Assembly (NCBI GenBank): GCA_029237695.1
Contig: CM055271.1
Span: 81,913,488-81,977,487, forward strand
Length of the DNA: 64,000 nt
DNA from: Conchocele bisecta
Lineage: Eukaryota > Mollusca > Bivalvia > Lucinida > Thyasiridae
Direction of reading: 5' to 3'
In this document: positions 43,250-56,300 of the stretch, piece after piece
Layout: each line of letters opens with the position of its first letter
Numbering within the stretch: the stretch's first letter is position 1
Made by a program: the position numbers and the translations under genes
The notes under the pieces: model-generated
Seen by the model: only the letters and a program-made list of their open reading frames with translations
The model's database searches: none
Told to the model about the DNA's origin: nothing

Positions 43250-43640
43250 TGGCAGGTGGGAGCACGCGATGGGTAATTTAACGATCGGGGTTCATCCTTA
43301 CCGGAATCCCGACTGGAGACCTGATTTGGCCCTCACATACGTCTTTGGCATTTTGTATGTGACAGTTGAATCTGGTTATACCCCCTATGTGAGTATTACG
43401 ATATTCGTAATCCTATTTTAGGGGAAGGGGCCAAGTGACTTGGTGTGGTATGGACCTGGCACCAGGTCAGGTTATTCTAATTTCAGGGCTGAATATATTT
43501 GTTCTCGATGTAAATATTCCATTCTGATTTTGGGATTTCCCCCCCAATGCAGCAGGTTAAAATGGGATTGAACCCGTTTGCCCGGCCTTACATGACCTTA
43601 GCAGTTGATAGGCCGTTAAACACTAATAAACAAACAAACA
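43250..43640 (+). mobile_element. SINE-2 copy with (AAAC)n tail
   Basis: GTGGGTGGCAGGTGGGAGCA to GGCCGTTAAACACTAATAAA plus CAAACAAACAAAC. The head (to about 43317) is shared with the left arm; the body is right-only. Confidence 0.75.
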
Positions 43641-44718
43641 AACGGAATGATGCCTGATTTACAGTGAAACCCCTCTAAGCCGGACTCCCTGGTAGGTCCT
43701 CACTGTACAATTATGGCTATGCGTGACAAAAACGAGGCTAACTATCACAGAAAAATCAGTATGTGGACATTCAAGTTACACAATTTTAGTAATGCAATAT
43801 GACAATCATGCTTGTGTAAAAACAAACACATCAAGATACGATTTTCGGAACTGTAGAAAGCATCCTGATGTGCACAGTGTATCTATTCTTCCATGTCGCT
43901 TTGTCAAACTGGACTCAACCAATCAGCTTGGAATAGGTGTGGCCTCGCGGATTCAATATACACCTGCCGCATTATATTTGACATCTGGCGGGCAACTGTT
44001 TGAACGTAGCTTATACGTCCGTCACAGATTATCTGCAAAGCATTGCAGAATCAATGTACCAAGTGTCGGAGATTATGTCCGCATTTTGTAAAAAAAAATA
44101 CCAATTTAACATTAAATTCCTCATTTTTCTGATTCTGGCTCGGCTGTCTGTTTGACCGTGAATTACAACCGACTTCGGCACAGATCGTCATCGCCGACAA
44201 TGGCTCATTATAGGTGTCCGATAAGGTGCAATAGGAGAAATCTCAATATCACGATTAATACAAACAAACCGGAAATCGGTATTAGTGTCGCTTTTGTTGT
44301 TTTTAGAGCATTTTGAAGAAAATAAGTGATATTTGGTAATGTGACCATGGAATGCGGGAAACGTAAATTGTAGTCGGCTGTTGTTATCACGTACAACCTT
44401 TGTGTTAATGTTTTTAAATACCCAATATCTCCACAACCCCAAGTTATTGGTTGGTTGACTTGAAACTTCACATACCTCTCTATCATCATCCATATTTGCA
44501 TGCTATAGCCCACCATGTGGCCCCCATGCCCAAGGTCATTGTACTTTGAAATTTGTATTAAAGTGTGTGTTTTTTTGTACAATCTGCGTTAAAGTTTTTC
44601 AGTACCCAATATCTCCACAACCCTAAGTCCTATTGACTTGAAACTTCACATACCCCTTTATCATGATCCATATTTTCAATCTAAAGAACATCCATACGGC
44701 ACACATGCCCAAGCTTAA

Positions 44719-45634
44719 AGGTACATGCCCACTCAGTAAGCACAAAATGTTCTTTATAGGAATTAGTGTATAATTGTATCACTATTCCACCAGTTCTAAA
44801 AATTACAAATGCCCGGAAAACAGATATAATCATTTAGTAATATTTATTTTACTGATAGTGACGCGCGTTGGTATCAGGCTATTTTCATATGCAAATGAGG
44901 CATGATATTTTTACTTATTTATACTAATGAAATGCGTCACCTGAAAAAATAATATTTTCGACAGATCATAAAGTATGATCATTGCACATCAAAAAAATAA
45001 ATACAGAGAATAAATAGTAATGTCCGTTAACATTTTAAGGAAACACGGTTATCGCCCCTGATATCAGTGAACATTTTTGTCTAAAATAATATGTATAATA
45101 ATGCCAATCAATACGTAGGGTAATGGTGAATGAATGTTTATTTTGTTAGAAAATGTCGTACGTACAGAAGGTGGGTGGCAGGTGGGAGCATGCGATGGGT
45201 AATTTAACGATCGGGGTTCATCCTTACCGGAATCTCGACAGGAGACCTGGTTTGGCCCTCACATATGTCTTTGACATTTTGTATGTGACAGTTGAATCTG
45301 GTTATACCCATTATGTGAGTATTACGATATTCGTAATCCTATTATTTTATGGGAAGGGACCAAGTGACTTGGTGTGGTATGGACCTGGCACCAGGTCAGG
45401 TTATTCTAATTTCAGGGCTGAATATATTGTTCTCGATGTAAATATTCCGTTCTGATATGGGGGATTTTCCCCCCAATGCAGCAGGTTAAAATGGGATCGA
45501 ACCCGTTTGCCAGGCCTTACATGACCTTAGCTGTTGATAGGCCGTTAAACACTAATAAACAAACAAACATACGTACAGAATATACAAACGTATCTGTATC
45601 ACTATAGTATAACCTACTGTGTGGGCATGTACCT
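44719..45634. mobile_element. MITE-E interrupted by a SINE
   Basis: TTAA at 44715-44718 and 45635-45638. About 505 bp of its own sequence, closely matching 39145-39633, with SINE-2 inserted at 45170. Confidence 0.88.
45170..45570 (+). mobile_element. SINE-2, intact insertion with 10-bp target duplication
   Basis: 401 bp between ACGTACAGAA at 45160-45169 and 45571-45580. Head with a box-B-like GGGGTTCATCC, body GGACCTGGCACCAGGT, tail GGCCGTTAAACACTAATAAA then CAAACAAACAT. Defines the family. Confidence 0.9.
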
Positions 45635-46144
45635 TTAAGTTCCAATATCTCCACAATCAGATTGCTCTTAACAGATTGGCGTGATATGTTGGCCGCAGCC
45701 GCCTAGTTTTATATTTTTTTTATTTCTCAATAACAACATGGTTTAACAACACTAGCATCATTTCCATTGGAAATTATTCAAAAGTTTGTTAAACCACGTT
45801 TTTGCGAGAAATTAATAAACAGCAGACGGCTAAAATTTATTTCAGCTATAATATTTTTTGTTTTGCAGTGTAAAAATTGTCCATACCATTTTATACATTC
45901 ATAATGCATGCACATGTTGTATATACTTTACTAATGTGTATTGTTCTTGTCAAATAAATGTGATATAGCCGGCTGCATTTTACTGTTGTAAGTCGACTAC
46001 CGTTGCTCGATACATATGGAATACTGGGATAGTGTATGTTGATACAAATGCAAGGCTAGGAAACGTGTAGGAATTCCAAGGATCACCAAGGAATTCCTAC
46101 TGTTTTCAAGCCTAGCCTGATAATGTTGACCGGTCTAGTGCATT

Positions 46145-46345
46145 TTGTGAAGCGCGTGGTCAAGCGGTCTGAGGTGTCGGACTGCTGATCTTTCGGTCGT
46201 GGGTTTGAGCCTCACTGGAGACGTTTTTGTCTCGCCCGCGAAGAGGAAAGCGAGACATAGGTTTTGCTTTTCCAGAGTCGGCGGCGTCGGCGGCGGCGGC
46301 GGCGGCGGCGTCGGCGGCGGCGGCGTCGGCGGCATCGGCATCATC
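46145..46345 (+). repeat. tRNA-like SINE head followed by an expanded GGC/GTC triplet tract
   Basis: Head GCGTGGTCAAGCGGTCTGAG with box-B-like GGTTTGAGCC at about 46198; the triplet tract at 46277-46337 is about twice as long as the mirror tract at 14791-14815. Confidence 0.7.
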
Positions 46346-47004
46346 ATTCAATGTTAAGTTTTCGTGTTACGGTCATTACTTCAACACTTTATCAGCTACA
46401 GTCATCAAACTTTATACATACCTTTACTATGATATGTAGATGAATATAGGGCTATTAAAAAAAAATCCGGGGTCAAGGTCAAACTCTATTTCTTTCTATG
46501 CTACAAACTGAACATTAATGCATGAAGACCCGTTTTCTCGTGTGCTCTGTACACCTTACCTGTAGAGAGAACAATAGCCTTCTCCGGTTGAACAATAGTG
46601 ACTGGGACAACCATTCACCTGTGCATGTGCCAGCATGTGCAAATGTCCAGACTGACCACTATAAACTTATTACAGGTAATTTATACAGGTTAATTACATT
46701 TCCGTAAACCGTGTTGACAATATTGTGGCAATATGTGGACCTGTGCAGATATATGTAGATAAATATAGGACTATTAAAAAAAATTCTGGGCTCCAGTAGC
46801 GAGCATTATTTTTGTTAATTTTTAAACTATTATCATATAATAAAACAATTATTGAGTAGTTAGCCATACAATATAATCTGATATTCTATGGCTCACTAGT
46901 CAATAATTGTATAATATGTTCGGGCCAGTGAAAATTGCTTTCTGGCCCAGGCTCGAGGTCAAAGCGGCGGGACAAGGCGAGACATTTGATTCCGCGGAAT
47001 TCTT

Positions 47005-47072
47005 GTGTATCCTTGAGCAAGACACTTTATCAACACTGCTTCAGTCCACCCAGCTGTAAGTGGGTACCGGCT
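47005..47072 (+). mobile_element. SINE conserved-domain fragment (right)
   Basis: TTGAGCAAGACACTTTATCA and CCCAGCTGTAAGTGGGTACC; mirror of the left fragment at 13965-14075. Confidence 0.7.
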
Positions 47073-47319
47073 AAATACGGTTACAAAGATAGTAGGTATG
47101 TGAAAACTTCAACGCAAATTTTGACAGAAACTTTAACACAAACTTCTAAGTCATTTGACCTTGGGGCGCAGGGGCCACATGTTTGGGACACAATGAATAT
47201 ATGGATGATGACCATTAAGCATACAAAGTTTCGAGCAAATCCGACTTACAGTTACAGAGATAGTAGGTAAAAAAAGTGAGAAAGTTTATACAAACTAGAA
47301 AAAGGTGTTCATAGAACAC

Positions 47320-47815
47320 GGATGCCCCCACATATCGCTTTGATAATAAATGAGGCCAAATTCCAAGTCAAATTTTTTTTTACCCGAGCGTTAAAGTTTT
47401 TGAAGCACCAAGTATGTGACCTTGACCCTGGGCTTGGCGGGGGCAGGATGAACGTGGATTTGGCACAGGACAGTAGAGGACCATTAGAGCAATGCGTATA
47501 TGAAGTATGAAGCTGATCCGTTAAAGGAAACAGAAATTATAAGATATTTACCTGAGCGTTAAAGTTTTTGAAGCACCAAGTATGTGACCTTGACCCTGGG
47601 CTTGGCGGGGGCAGGATGAACGTGGATTTGGCACAGGGCGGTAGAGGACCATTAGAGTAATGTGTATATGAAATATGAAGCAGATCGGTCAAAGGAAGAA
47701 ATTATGAGACATTTACCCGAGCGTTAAAGTTTTGTGACGGACGGGACGGACGGACGGGACGGGACGGACGGGCAAGGGTAACACTAAATGCCCCCTCCAC
47801 TATCGTGGTGGGGCA
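47320..47815. mobile_element. CvA/pearl-like element, two core repeats
   Basis: Units begin near 47382 and 47549 (GAGCGTTAAAGTTTTTGAAG), partial at 47715; ends GGACGGACGGG... ATGCCCC. The left copy has three units. Confidence 0.65.
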
Positions 47816-47861
47816 TAAAAACAACCAATCATCACCCGCAGACATGTATTGTGCAATATTG

Positions 47862-48103
47862 GGGGCCGTTTCACTAAACTTCGTAAGACTAAAATGTTTG
47901 TAAGTGCAAAATTATGATAAGTGTAAATTTCATATTAACACTGTTTTCTTGTAAACAAGTATTGTATTTACATTTATTGAGCATAGGCTGTGTATGCAGC
48001 CTATGGTCAATACATATAAATCCAATAATTAAAATATCCAGATGATCCTAAATTTGCACTTACGAACATTTTAGTCGTACAAAGTTTAGTGAAACAGGCC
48101 CCT
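47862..48103. mobile_element. MITE-B copy, full centre
   Basis: Mirror of 12869-13020 but with the central palindrome retained. Confidence 0.85.
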
Positions 48104-48236
48104 GGTTTCCTAGCCTTGTGCCTGATAAACTGAACATTAATTGAGACTTGTCTGGATTTCTCTACATGTACATCAAGATTATCAGGATTTGTTCGGAAAT
48201 GGTAAGAATTCCTCAGCGAGCCACGAAATTCCTACC

Positions 48237-48490
48237 CGTTAGGTAGTGTTGCCCCTGGTTACCATAGTAACCCTGTATATTTTGACGCAATTTTTCTGGG
48301 AAACACAGATTAATCTATGGTGTCTCCCTGCAAGGAATGTCCAAATATTTACGGTTAACATGGTTGTACTTGTATTCATAATAACAACGTATTCGGACAC
48401 TATTTGTTGTGGGAAACTCCTAGTTTATAGCGGTTTCCCCAAAATAAATGGTGTCCAAATATTGAAGGCTATTACGGTATTACATATTCA
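48237..48490. mobile_element. MITE-G (right)
   Basis: Mirror of 12478-12713. Confidence 0.7.
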
Positions 48491-48907
48491 TGTATTATGA
48501 TTCATCTGAAATTACGCCATGCATGTGCAAACTAGAAAATGTGGTCTCTCGACACACTATTTGAGAAACTGTTGCAAAAACTTTCAAATAAACAGACAGA
48601 CGGACGAACGTACGACCAGTAGCAAAGTAATTGTATTAAAGTGGAAAGATGTATCGTTAATAAGTAATGCACGAGTGCAATATGAACATATTACCTGAAG
48701 CCAAATAGAAATTATAGGTGATTTTATTCCTGATAATACAATGTAAAATATATTTATATATATATGTAAAATCTTTGAACAAACATAAATGATAGACAAT
48801 AATCATGTCATCAATTTCTAAAAATCATTCATTACCCATATAACATACCCGTCGTGGCTATGACTGGGGACATGGGGCTTATGGTATTTGTGGCCAATGT
48901 AGCTCCT

Positions 48908-49210
48908 GTAGCATATTTCACCAACCGTTTGCAAAGTATACTTATCTAGCAAAGTATACTTTGAGGGAGAAATTTTCAATTTAATGATCAATTTATTAAT
49001 TTTTATTATACTGAATTTATTACATTATCACAGCCATTTTGTGATAATGTAATAAATTCAGTATAATAATTCTGCATACTTTTAATCATCAAATATATGT
49101 AGTCGTTAGTTCAATATGAAATAATGCATTTTGGTAAAAATAAATAATTTCTCCCTCAAAGTATACTTTGCTAGATAAGTATACTTTGCAATTTTAATGA
49201 AATCGGCTAC
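48908..49210. mobile_element. MITE-A copy
   Basis: Mirror of 10165-10471; the palindrome centre has lost the GGCT on one side. Confidence 0.88.
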
Positions 49211-49370
49211 TGAAGCCTGATAATGAGCTACATTAGATGCATTATGGGTGTTTCATTGATGGAATGGTGAGCAGTGCAGATCCTGATCAGACTGTGCGGA
49301 TGCACAATCTGATCTGGATCGACACTGGTCGCAAAACCCATAAGCCCCATTTCTCCAGTCACAGCCACAT
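49211..49370. mobile_element. Repeat K (right)
   Basis: Mirror of 9990-10160. Confidence 0.65.
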
Positions 49371-49675
49371 ATTATCACCATACAAATAATCACATAAATT
49401 TTCTATTTGAATGTGCTATGTACACTGATTTACGCTTGCAGTATGTAGATACATTTTACCGACGTATGTTTAAAGGACTTAGTTTGATCAAGTCAAATAA
49501 TCAAAGGAAAGTAAGAAACCTAGGTACGTTCATTGTTAAATCATTTAAAAGGAGAGATGAAATATTGTCACATCTATAACGTATGTCAACTTAAATGTTT
49601 ATATACATTGATAGATATACGCCGACGAATTTGTATTATATGCGTATGCCTGATCAGTAGTGTACATTTTCTTTC

Positions 49676-49680
<5 letters not shown>

Positions 49681-49717
<37 letters not shown>
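49681..49717. repeat. (CT)n microsatellite
   Basis: Mirror of the (GA)n at 8668-8707. Confidence 0.95.
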
Positions 49718-49719
<2 letters not shown>

Positions 49720-50054
49720 CCTCGCATTGTGACTTAAATTTGTATTTACAAAACTGCTATTTAGTGTACACATACAGTACTTTTCATGTTCACTGTCTGT
49801 CATCTTGCTTGCATTGTCATGTTGCTTGTATGTTTGTTAATTACTATTGTGCTCAAGAGCCAGTATGGCTTAAGCAATAAACGATTATTCTTATTATTAT
49901 ATACAATAATCACATGAACAAGTTCATAATGAAAGCAAGAAACACGACGAAGAACACAAGTCATCAGCCCCATTTCTTCAGTCACAGCCACATGTTGTGC
50001 CATTGGTGTCTGTGTTATATTTATAACATTATTTAAATCTTGCCGTACCAATAA

Positions 50055-50311
50055 TCACATGAACAAGTTCATAATGAACGCGAACAACGCGACAAACACG
50101 ACTAAGAAAACAAAAAATCCAATCTGCGACGACTGTCTCTTGTATCCGAGAGGTCGGGTCTGTAGCGGGGATATGATTCGGTCCCACTGCGTCATTATAG
50201 CCTTCCGCGCCCCAGCCCACTTGCCGTGCCCAACGAGGCGGTATTGGTACGGAGTGCACGGTCCGAACACACACGTCAGGGCCAACTGCGAGTCCGTCAG
50301 GAACATTTTCC
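50055..50311 (-). CDS. FMO last exon (right)
   Basis: Same length (257 bp) as the left exon. Acceptor TTCCAG|GGAAAATG; stop TGA at 50055-50057. Confidence 0.93.
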
Positions 50312-53300
50312 CTGGAACATCATCATAAAAACTAAGTCAGTTAAGAAAGAAAAGTTAAGTCAGAAAGCAAATAATAACAAGCCATGTATGTCAGTTAAAC
50401 TGACATACATTCAGTTAAACTGACATACATGGTTTGTTATTATTTTCTTTCTACAGTGAAACTACCGTAGTGCTAAAGACCACCTTGGCATATCAATTCT
50501 ATCTCTAAAGCAGCCATGCTTTTGTTTTCCTAATTACTCCAAGGTGCATGATCACGTGGTTACAACATCAACAACAATGGCTGAAAGTGTTGAAAGCGCC
50601 CGGGCCCCACTCCAAAGTAAATATTATTATTAGCCGATCTATTTATAGATCGGCTATAAATAGATCGGCTATATATTGGTTATCCATTGGTTTGTGAAAA
50701 AGTTTGTAACCACCCTTTTCTCCTATATTCGGTAATCTACAAACGCTTCCAAATTACATCAACCGGATATTTTTTCATTTTTGGCCATTATCTCTGTTTA
50801 AAACTGTAAATATAGCGAAATAACACAATTTGGCTATAAATAAACGTTTTAACTACAAGAGTTCGGCGGTTTGCAATTTGGCTATAAATAAACTTTTGAC
50901 GTCACAAACCGGAAGCTCCGCCATGTTGGAGGCTGCGTGTTATTGCGCAATAGTTCCAATATCTCGATACACAAAACAAAACACGTCAAAGTTTGACCTA
51001 AATTCAGGTAGTTAGACGCATAATGATTGTGAAGTGTTCTATATACGGATGTAGTCATCGTAAAGATCGCGAAAGCACACTGGAATAGTATAGATTGCCT
51101 GCAGTAATCACAAATCAAGGTGTGGAATGCGAGAAACTGAGTTCGGATCGGAGACGTGAATGGCTGCCTAAAATTGGACAAGAATTTGGGCACAAGAATA
51201 TCCAAAATGTTCGGGTGTATTCGGCGCATTTTGTCAATGGTAAGTCCTTGATATTATAGATAATTCGATAGTTCTACTTGTCAGCTGGTGAGACAATGTA
51301 AGCTGGTGTAATCATTATATTAAAACTCAAAATGGCCGCCAAGTAAATGGCAAATACATAGTAATTTACTAAATATAACTAGGAGAATTTGGTTGGGGAG
51401 GAAATCAACACTTCTCTCACTTTTCCCTGAGATTCCGTAACTACTAAAATGTGGACATATATTGAACCCGGATTTGATCGGCTAATAACATCATGCTCTG
51501 CATGACTTTTCATTTGATATTTTCCTTAATAGGCAACGGGTTTTGATCAAATATAGCGTAGCAAACGCATGTTCATGAGCTGCATTTGGCAGTCCCGGGA
51601 TTTCGGCACATACTTATATTGTTTTTGCGAAGAATCGATTTCCGTGTCAGTTTTGGGGCGTTTTGACTGGTGGAATTTACAATATCATACAGTCCGACAC
51701 TTTTTAAGTTCATTGTATACGTTGATAAAATATTTGAGATTATAATAACATAGTAAAGCTTCACTCATTTAAGTTCCTCTATGTATACATACATGAATTA
51801 TTGGATGATGGAGACAATTGTTACTTACAGAAGTTGGGCAGGCACCCTGTAAGTTTGGCCAGCTCGTCTAGGAATGATATGAACTCCACTTGTATCGTGT
51901 GCCGTTGTGACTTGACGAAGCTTTTCGCCATTTGGTCACGTTTGTCCTGGATTTCATTGTTCATCTCGGACTTACTGGGCAGACTAACATCTCCCTGCAA
52001 TTAAGGGATAAAACCATGGACTGTTGCGTTTACTGTACAGGGTTCATACCAGTAGCCTATTTCATCAACATTGCAAAGTATACTTTTCTAGCAAAGCATA
52101 CTTTGACGGAGAAATTTTCAATTTTATGATAAATTTATTAATTTTTATTATACTGAATTTATTACATAAAATGGCTGTGATAATGTAATAAATTCAGTAT
52201 AATAATTCTGCATACTTTTAATCATCAAATATATGCAGTCATTAGTTCTATATGACATAATGCATTTCGGGAAAAATAAATGATTACTCCCTCAACGTAA
52301 TTAAGCTCATTCTTTTGATCCGATTTTGCAACAAATACATCCAAGTCACTCAGGTGCTTGCTGTTTCCATGCCAGTGTGAAGAATATATTGCCAAGGTAA
52401 ACATTTTAGTAAAATTTTCTGGGAACATTCAACAACTGTGTCCACAAGTTGTTGACAACGTCAAAAGCCGCGTGGGGGCTCAATCGAGTGCACCCATTAC
52501 GTCATTGCAGAGTTGTTCTATAAATACAGTAACTTCTATAAATATACGGTGTTTTCCAAGAAGCAAATTTTGATTGTTTTTTCTGCAGAACTACACAATG
52601 CTATTTACAATGGTTTACATGCGAACAAATTATGATTTCAAGGTGAGAATATAAGCTATAAGACGATTATACGCTTGTCCGGATAACTGATTGTCAATGT
52701 TAATTTTGGGGCAATCTTAATTACGACCCAATTTTAAGTGAGAAAATGGCACATTTTGCTAAATTGTTTACATGCGTTGAGAAAGCAAGAACCGAGGATT
52801 GCCAACTTTAAATAGACAAAATGTTTTCATACTACAGTAAACGCAACAGCCCATGTTTTATTACTTATATATACATTACAAGTTCTCATAGTTTCAAAAA
52901 TGTATTTACCCAAATAAAATTAAGAATCATCCTGTTTTACATCACTTTGTCACAATTCATGGAACAGCGCCTTTGTCGTCCAATAACGTGTCATTATTGA
53001 CAACGACGATGAACGTCATGTATTTTAAATAAGTACGTCAAACAAACTGTAATGAATCAACGTCGCGCAACGTCATGTCAATTGTAATTGGGTAAAATAA
53101 AATAACACTACTGTTTACACATCAACAGACAGCAATTATTTAATGGTTTGCTTCAAAATGAAAACATGTCTTGGTATTTCATTAGAAGTGTCTCCTTTTA
53201 ATAAAATACCAAGATGTGTTTTCATTGAATATAAGAATAAATATGATGTATTTCTGGTCTGTGTATTGTTTTCTGCAGCATGATAAAGGTACCACAAAAT

Positions 53301-56300
53301 TGTTATTGGTTTTTGATACTCGCAACTTCTGATTTCAATTGGGGTTTTGGCAATTTTAATTGGGTATTTAAGCAAATACGCAGCTTATCTGGAGCTCTGA
53401 ACCATAATAACCGTAAACATTTGGATACTCTGCGATGAGAAACCAAATACACCTGATTCTCTTTATCTCGATATTGCTTTAATACCTCGATATATCTGCT
53501 TATCTCGATATACGTCCGAGGTCCAACCGCCATATAGATCATGTATTTTACTCCAGATAAATCAATAGCGGAAAAGTCGATATTTCGGTTATGTCGAGGT
53601 GGAAATCGAGTTCCTTCATATTTGTATACTGATAACTCGATGTGAAAAATAAGCGCCTGGCACCACCAAGTCTGATTCAGAGAGATTATCTCAGATAAGT
53701 TTTCACACGTCTATATAAATAAAAAATGCCGCCGCTAAAATGTGTTCAACGTTGCACAAACATGTTAAAGGAATTCACTTAAACCATAAATAACCAATTA
53801 ATCAATGTGACATCAAAACACTTTAACACATGAAGATGAAATAAATGGCGTGGCAATCAAGTCAATTGAACTTGACATATGCGATATACTTAGTAACACG
53901 CATACGCGTTTCGTTAAAAGAAAGTGTGTGGCTTATTAAAATCCAGAAGTAAAGTTTTTTTCGAGAATGGTCGCTAAATTTGCCCAATTTTTATCTCGAA
54001 GTTCGGATTCATGGAATAAATACAGTGTCCGAATATTTAGTGTTATTGTGGTATGTTGATAATTTACTTTAACTACTGCATGTATGATTTACTATGTATT
54101 GTATGAATTGATTTTGACAGAATACTATATGCTAGTATATTTTGATGTCAACTTTATCAAGCTCGGCTAGAAAACACGTAGGAATTTCGAGGCTTGCCGA
54201 GGAATTCATACCGTTTCTGAGCCGAGCCTGATAAAATTGATATCTGTAGCCTATTTCATCAACATGGCAAAGTATACTTATCTAGCAAAGTGTACTTTGA
54301 GGGAGTAATCATTTATTTTTCCCGAAATGCATTATTTCATATAGATCTAACGACTGCATATTATATTTGATGATTAAAAGTATGTACAATTATTATACTG
54401 AATTTATTACATTATCACAGCCAAAATGGCTGTGATAATGTAATAAATTCAGTATAATAACAAGAAACGAGGCAAAGCCACGAAGGCCAGGTTTTTTCCA
54501 AGCATAGACACTTGGATAACATAATTATACCCACTTTTTGTAGACTAGATGGCCGTGGCCTGCATGTCGCGCCTTATAATAGATATAATAGATATAGTAG
54601 ATGGAAAAACTTTAACCAAAAAACTTTAACCGGACAAACGGACGTACAGAGGGACGGACGGACGTATGCCAAAATGCCGATGATATCGCGCTTTCCGCAA
54701 GCGGGCGCGACAATGATGATAAACACCCATGTGAAGTATCAAGGTAATGGGTGAAGCAGTTGCAGAGATATAGTACATGAAAAAACTTTAACAAAAAAAA
54801 TCAAAGTAATTTGACCTTGGGCACAGGGGCCGCACGGTTGGGGCTAGAATGAAAATATGGATGATGATAAACACCCATGTGAAGTTTCAAGGTAATGGGT
54901 GAAGCAGTTGTAGAGATATAGTACACAAACAAACTTTAACAAAAAAATTCAAAGTAATTTGGCCTTGACATTGGGCACAGGGGCCGAACGGTTGGGGGGT
55001 AGAATGAAAATATGGATGATGATAAACACCCATGTGAAGTTTCAAGGTAATGGGCGAAGCAGTTGCAGAGATATAGTATAACAAAAAACTTTTAAACAAA
55101 AAACTTTAACCAGACGTACGTTAAAAAGTTAACGTTGAAAATGGCTAAGTCAATTACGTAGAAATAATAGGTGAAGGTAAATAAATGGTCACATATTGGA
55201 TAGTTGTATGTGGTGGGCACCCCTTGGTTATGAAGCTGTGAAAGTTTGGAGGTCCTAGGTGGTACAGTATCAAAGAAATGGACTTAAACACGAAAACTTA
55301 ACATTGTAAACGCGAAAAGTTAACATTGAAAATGGCTAAGTTGACTGCGCGGAAAAAATGGGTCAAGTTCAAAACAAGAAACGAGGCAAAGCCACGAAGG
55401 CCAGGTTTTTTCCAAGCATGGACACTTGGATAACATAATTATACCCACTTTTTGTAGACTAGATGGCCGTGGCCTGCATGTCGCGCCTTGGGGCGAGGCA
55501 TGGACACTAAAAAAATAGATATAGTAGATGGAAAAACTTTAAAATCGAAAAAAACTTTAACCGGACACAACGGACGTACGGACGGACGGACGTATGCCAA
55601 AATGCCGACGATATCGCGCTTTCCGCAAGCGGGTGCGACAATGATGAAAAATAAACACCCATGTGAAGTATCAAGGTAATGGGTGAAGCAGTTGCAGAGA
55701 TATAGTTCACGAAAAAAAATTTAACAAATAAATTCAAAGTAATTTGACCTTGACATTGCGCCACAGGGCCGCACGGTTGGGGGTTAGAGTGAAAAAATAT
55801 GGACGATGATAAACACCCATGTGAAGTTTCAAGGTAATGGGCGAAGCAGTTGCAGAGATATAGTATAACAAAAAAGTTTTAACCAAAAAATTTAACCAGA
55901 CGTACGTTAAAAAGTTAGCGTTGAAAATGGCTAAGTCAATTACGTAGAAATAATAGGTGAAGGTAAAAAAATGGTCACATGTTGGATAGTTGTATGTGGT
56001 AGGCACCCCTTGGTTATGAAGCTGTGAAAGTTTGGTGGTCCTAGGTGGTACAGTACCAAAGAAATGGACTTAAACACGAAAACTTAACATTGTAAACGCG
56101 AAAAGTTAACATTGAAAATGGCTAAGTCGACTGCGCGGAAAAAATGGGTCAAGTTAAAAAAAAAAGTATCATGATGGATAGTGATATGTGGTGGGCACCC
56201 CTTGATTATGAAGCTGTGAAAGTTTGGTGGTCCTAGGTGGTACAGTACCAAAGAAATGGACTCAAACACGAAAACTTAACATTGAAAACGCGAAAACTTA

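Larger units (their letters stand above)
44441..46013. other. Right-arm-only block of about 1.6 kb
   Basis: Left arm joins directly (near 15070). The block starts and ends near repeated CCCAATATCTCCACAA phrases (44425, 44605, 45644) and contains the MITE-E with nested SINE, then a TTTAACAA hairpin at 45730-45810. No gene seen. Confidence 0.7.
50626..51510 (+). mobile_element. THAP-domain element with TTAGCCGATC ends, right arm only
   Basis: Inverted ATTAGCCGATC at 50629-50639 and 51476-51486; subterminal ATAGATCGGCTATA repeats near 50655-50672. Absent from the left arm (near 7785). Contains one THAP exon with promoter-like motifs and no further coding sequence. THAP domains occur in P-element-like and Kolobok transposons and in host genes; the superfamily is undecided. 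Confidence 0.65.

Noticed and set aside
46135..46439. Ala/Pro-rich frames around the GGC tract
   Set aside because: Translations of the triplet repeat; no counterpart of similar length on the left arm.
50882..51229. 115-codon minus-strand frame
   Set aside because: Antisense of the THAP exon and its promoter; the plus-strand THAP pattern explains the region.
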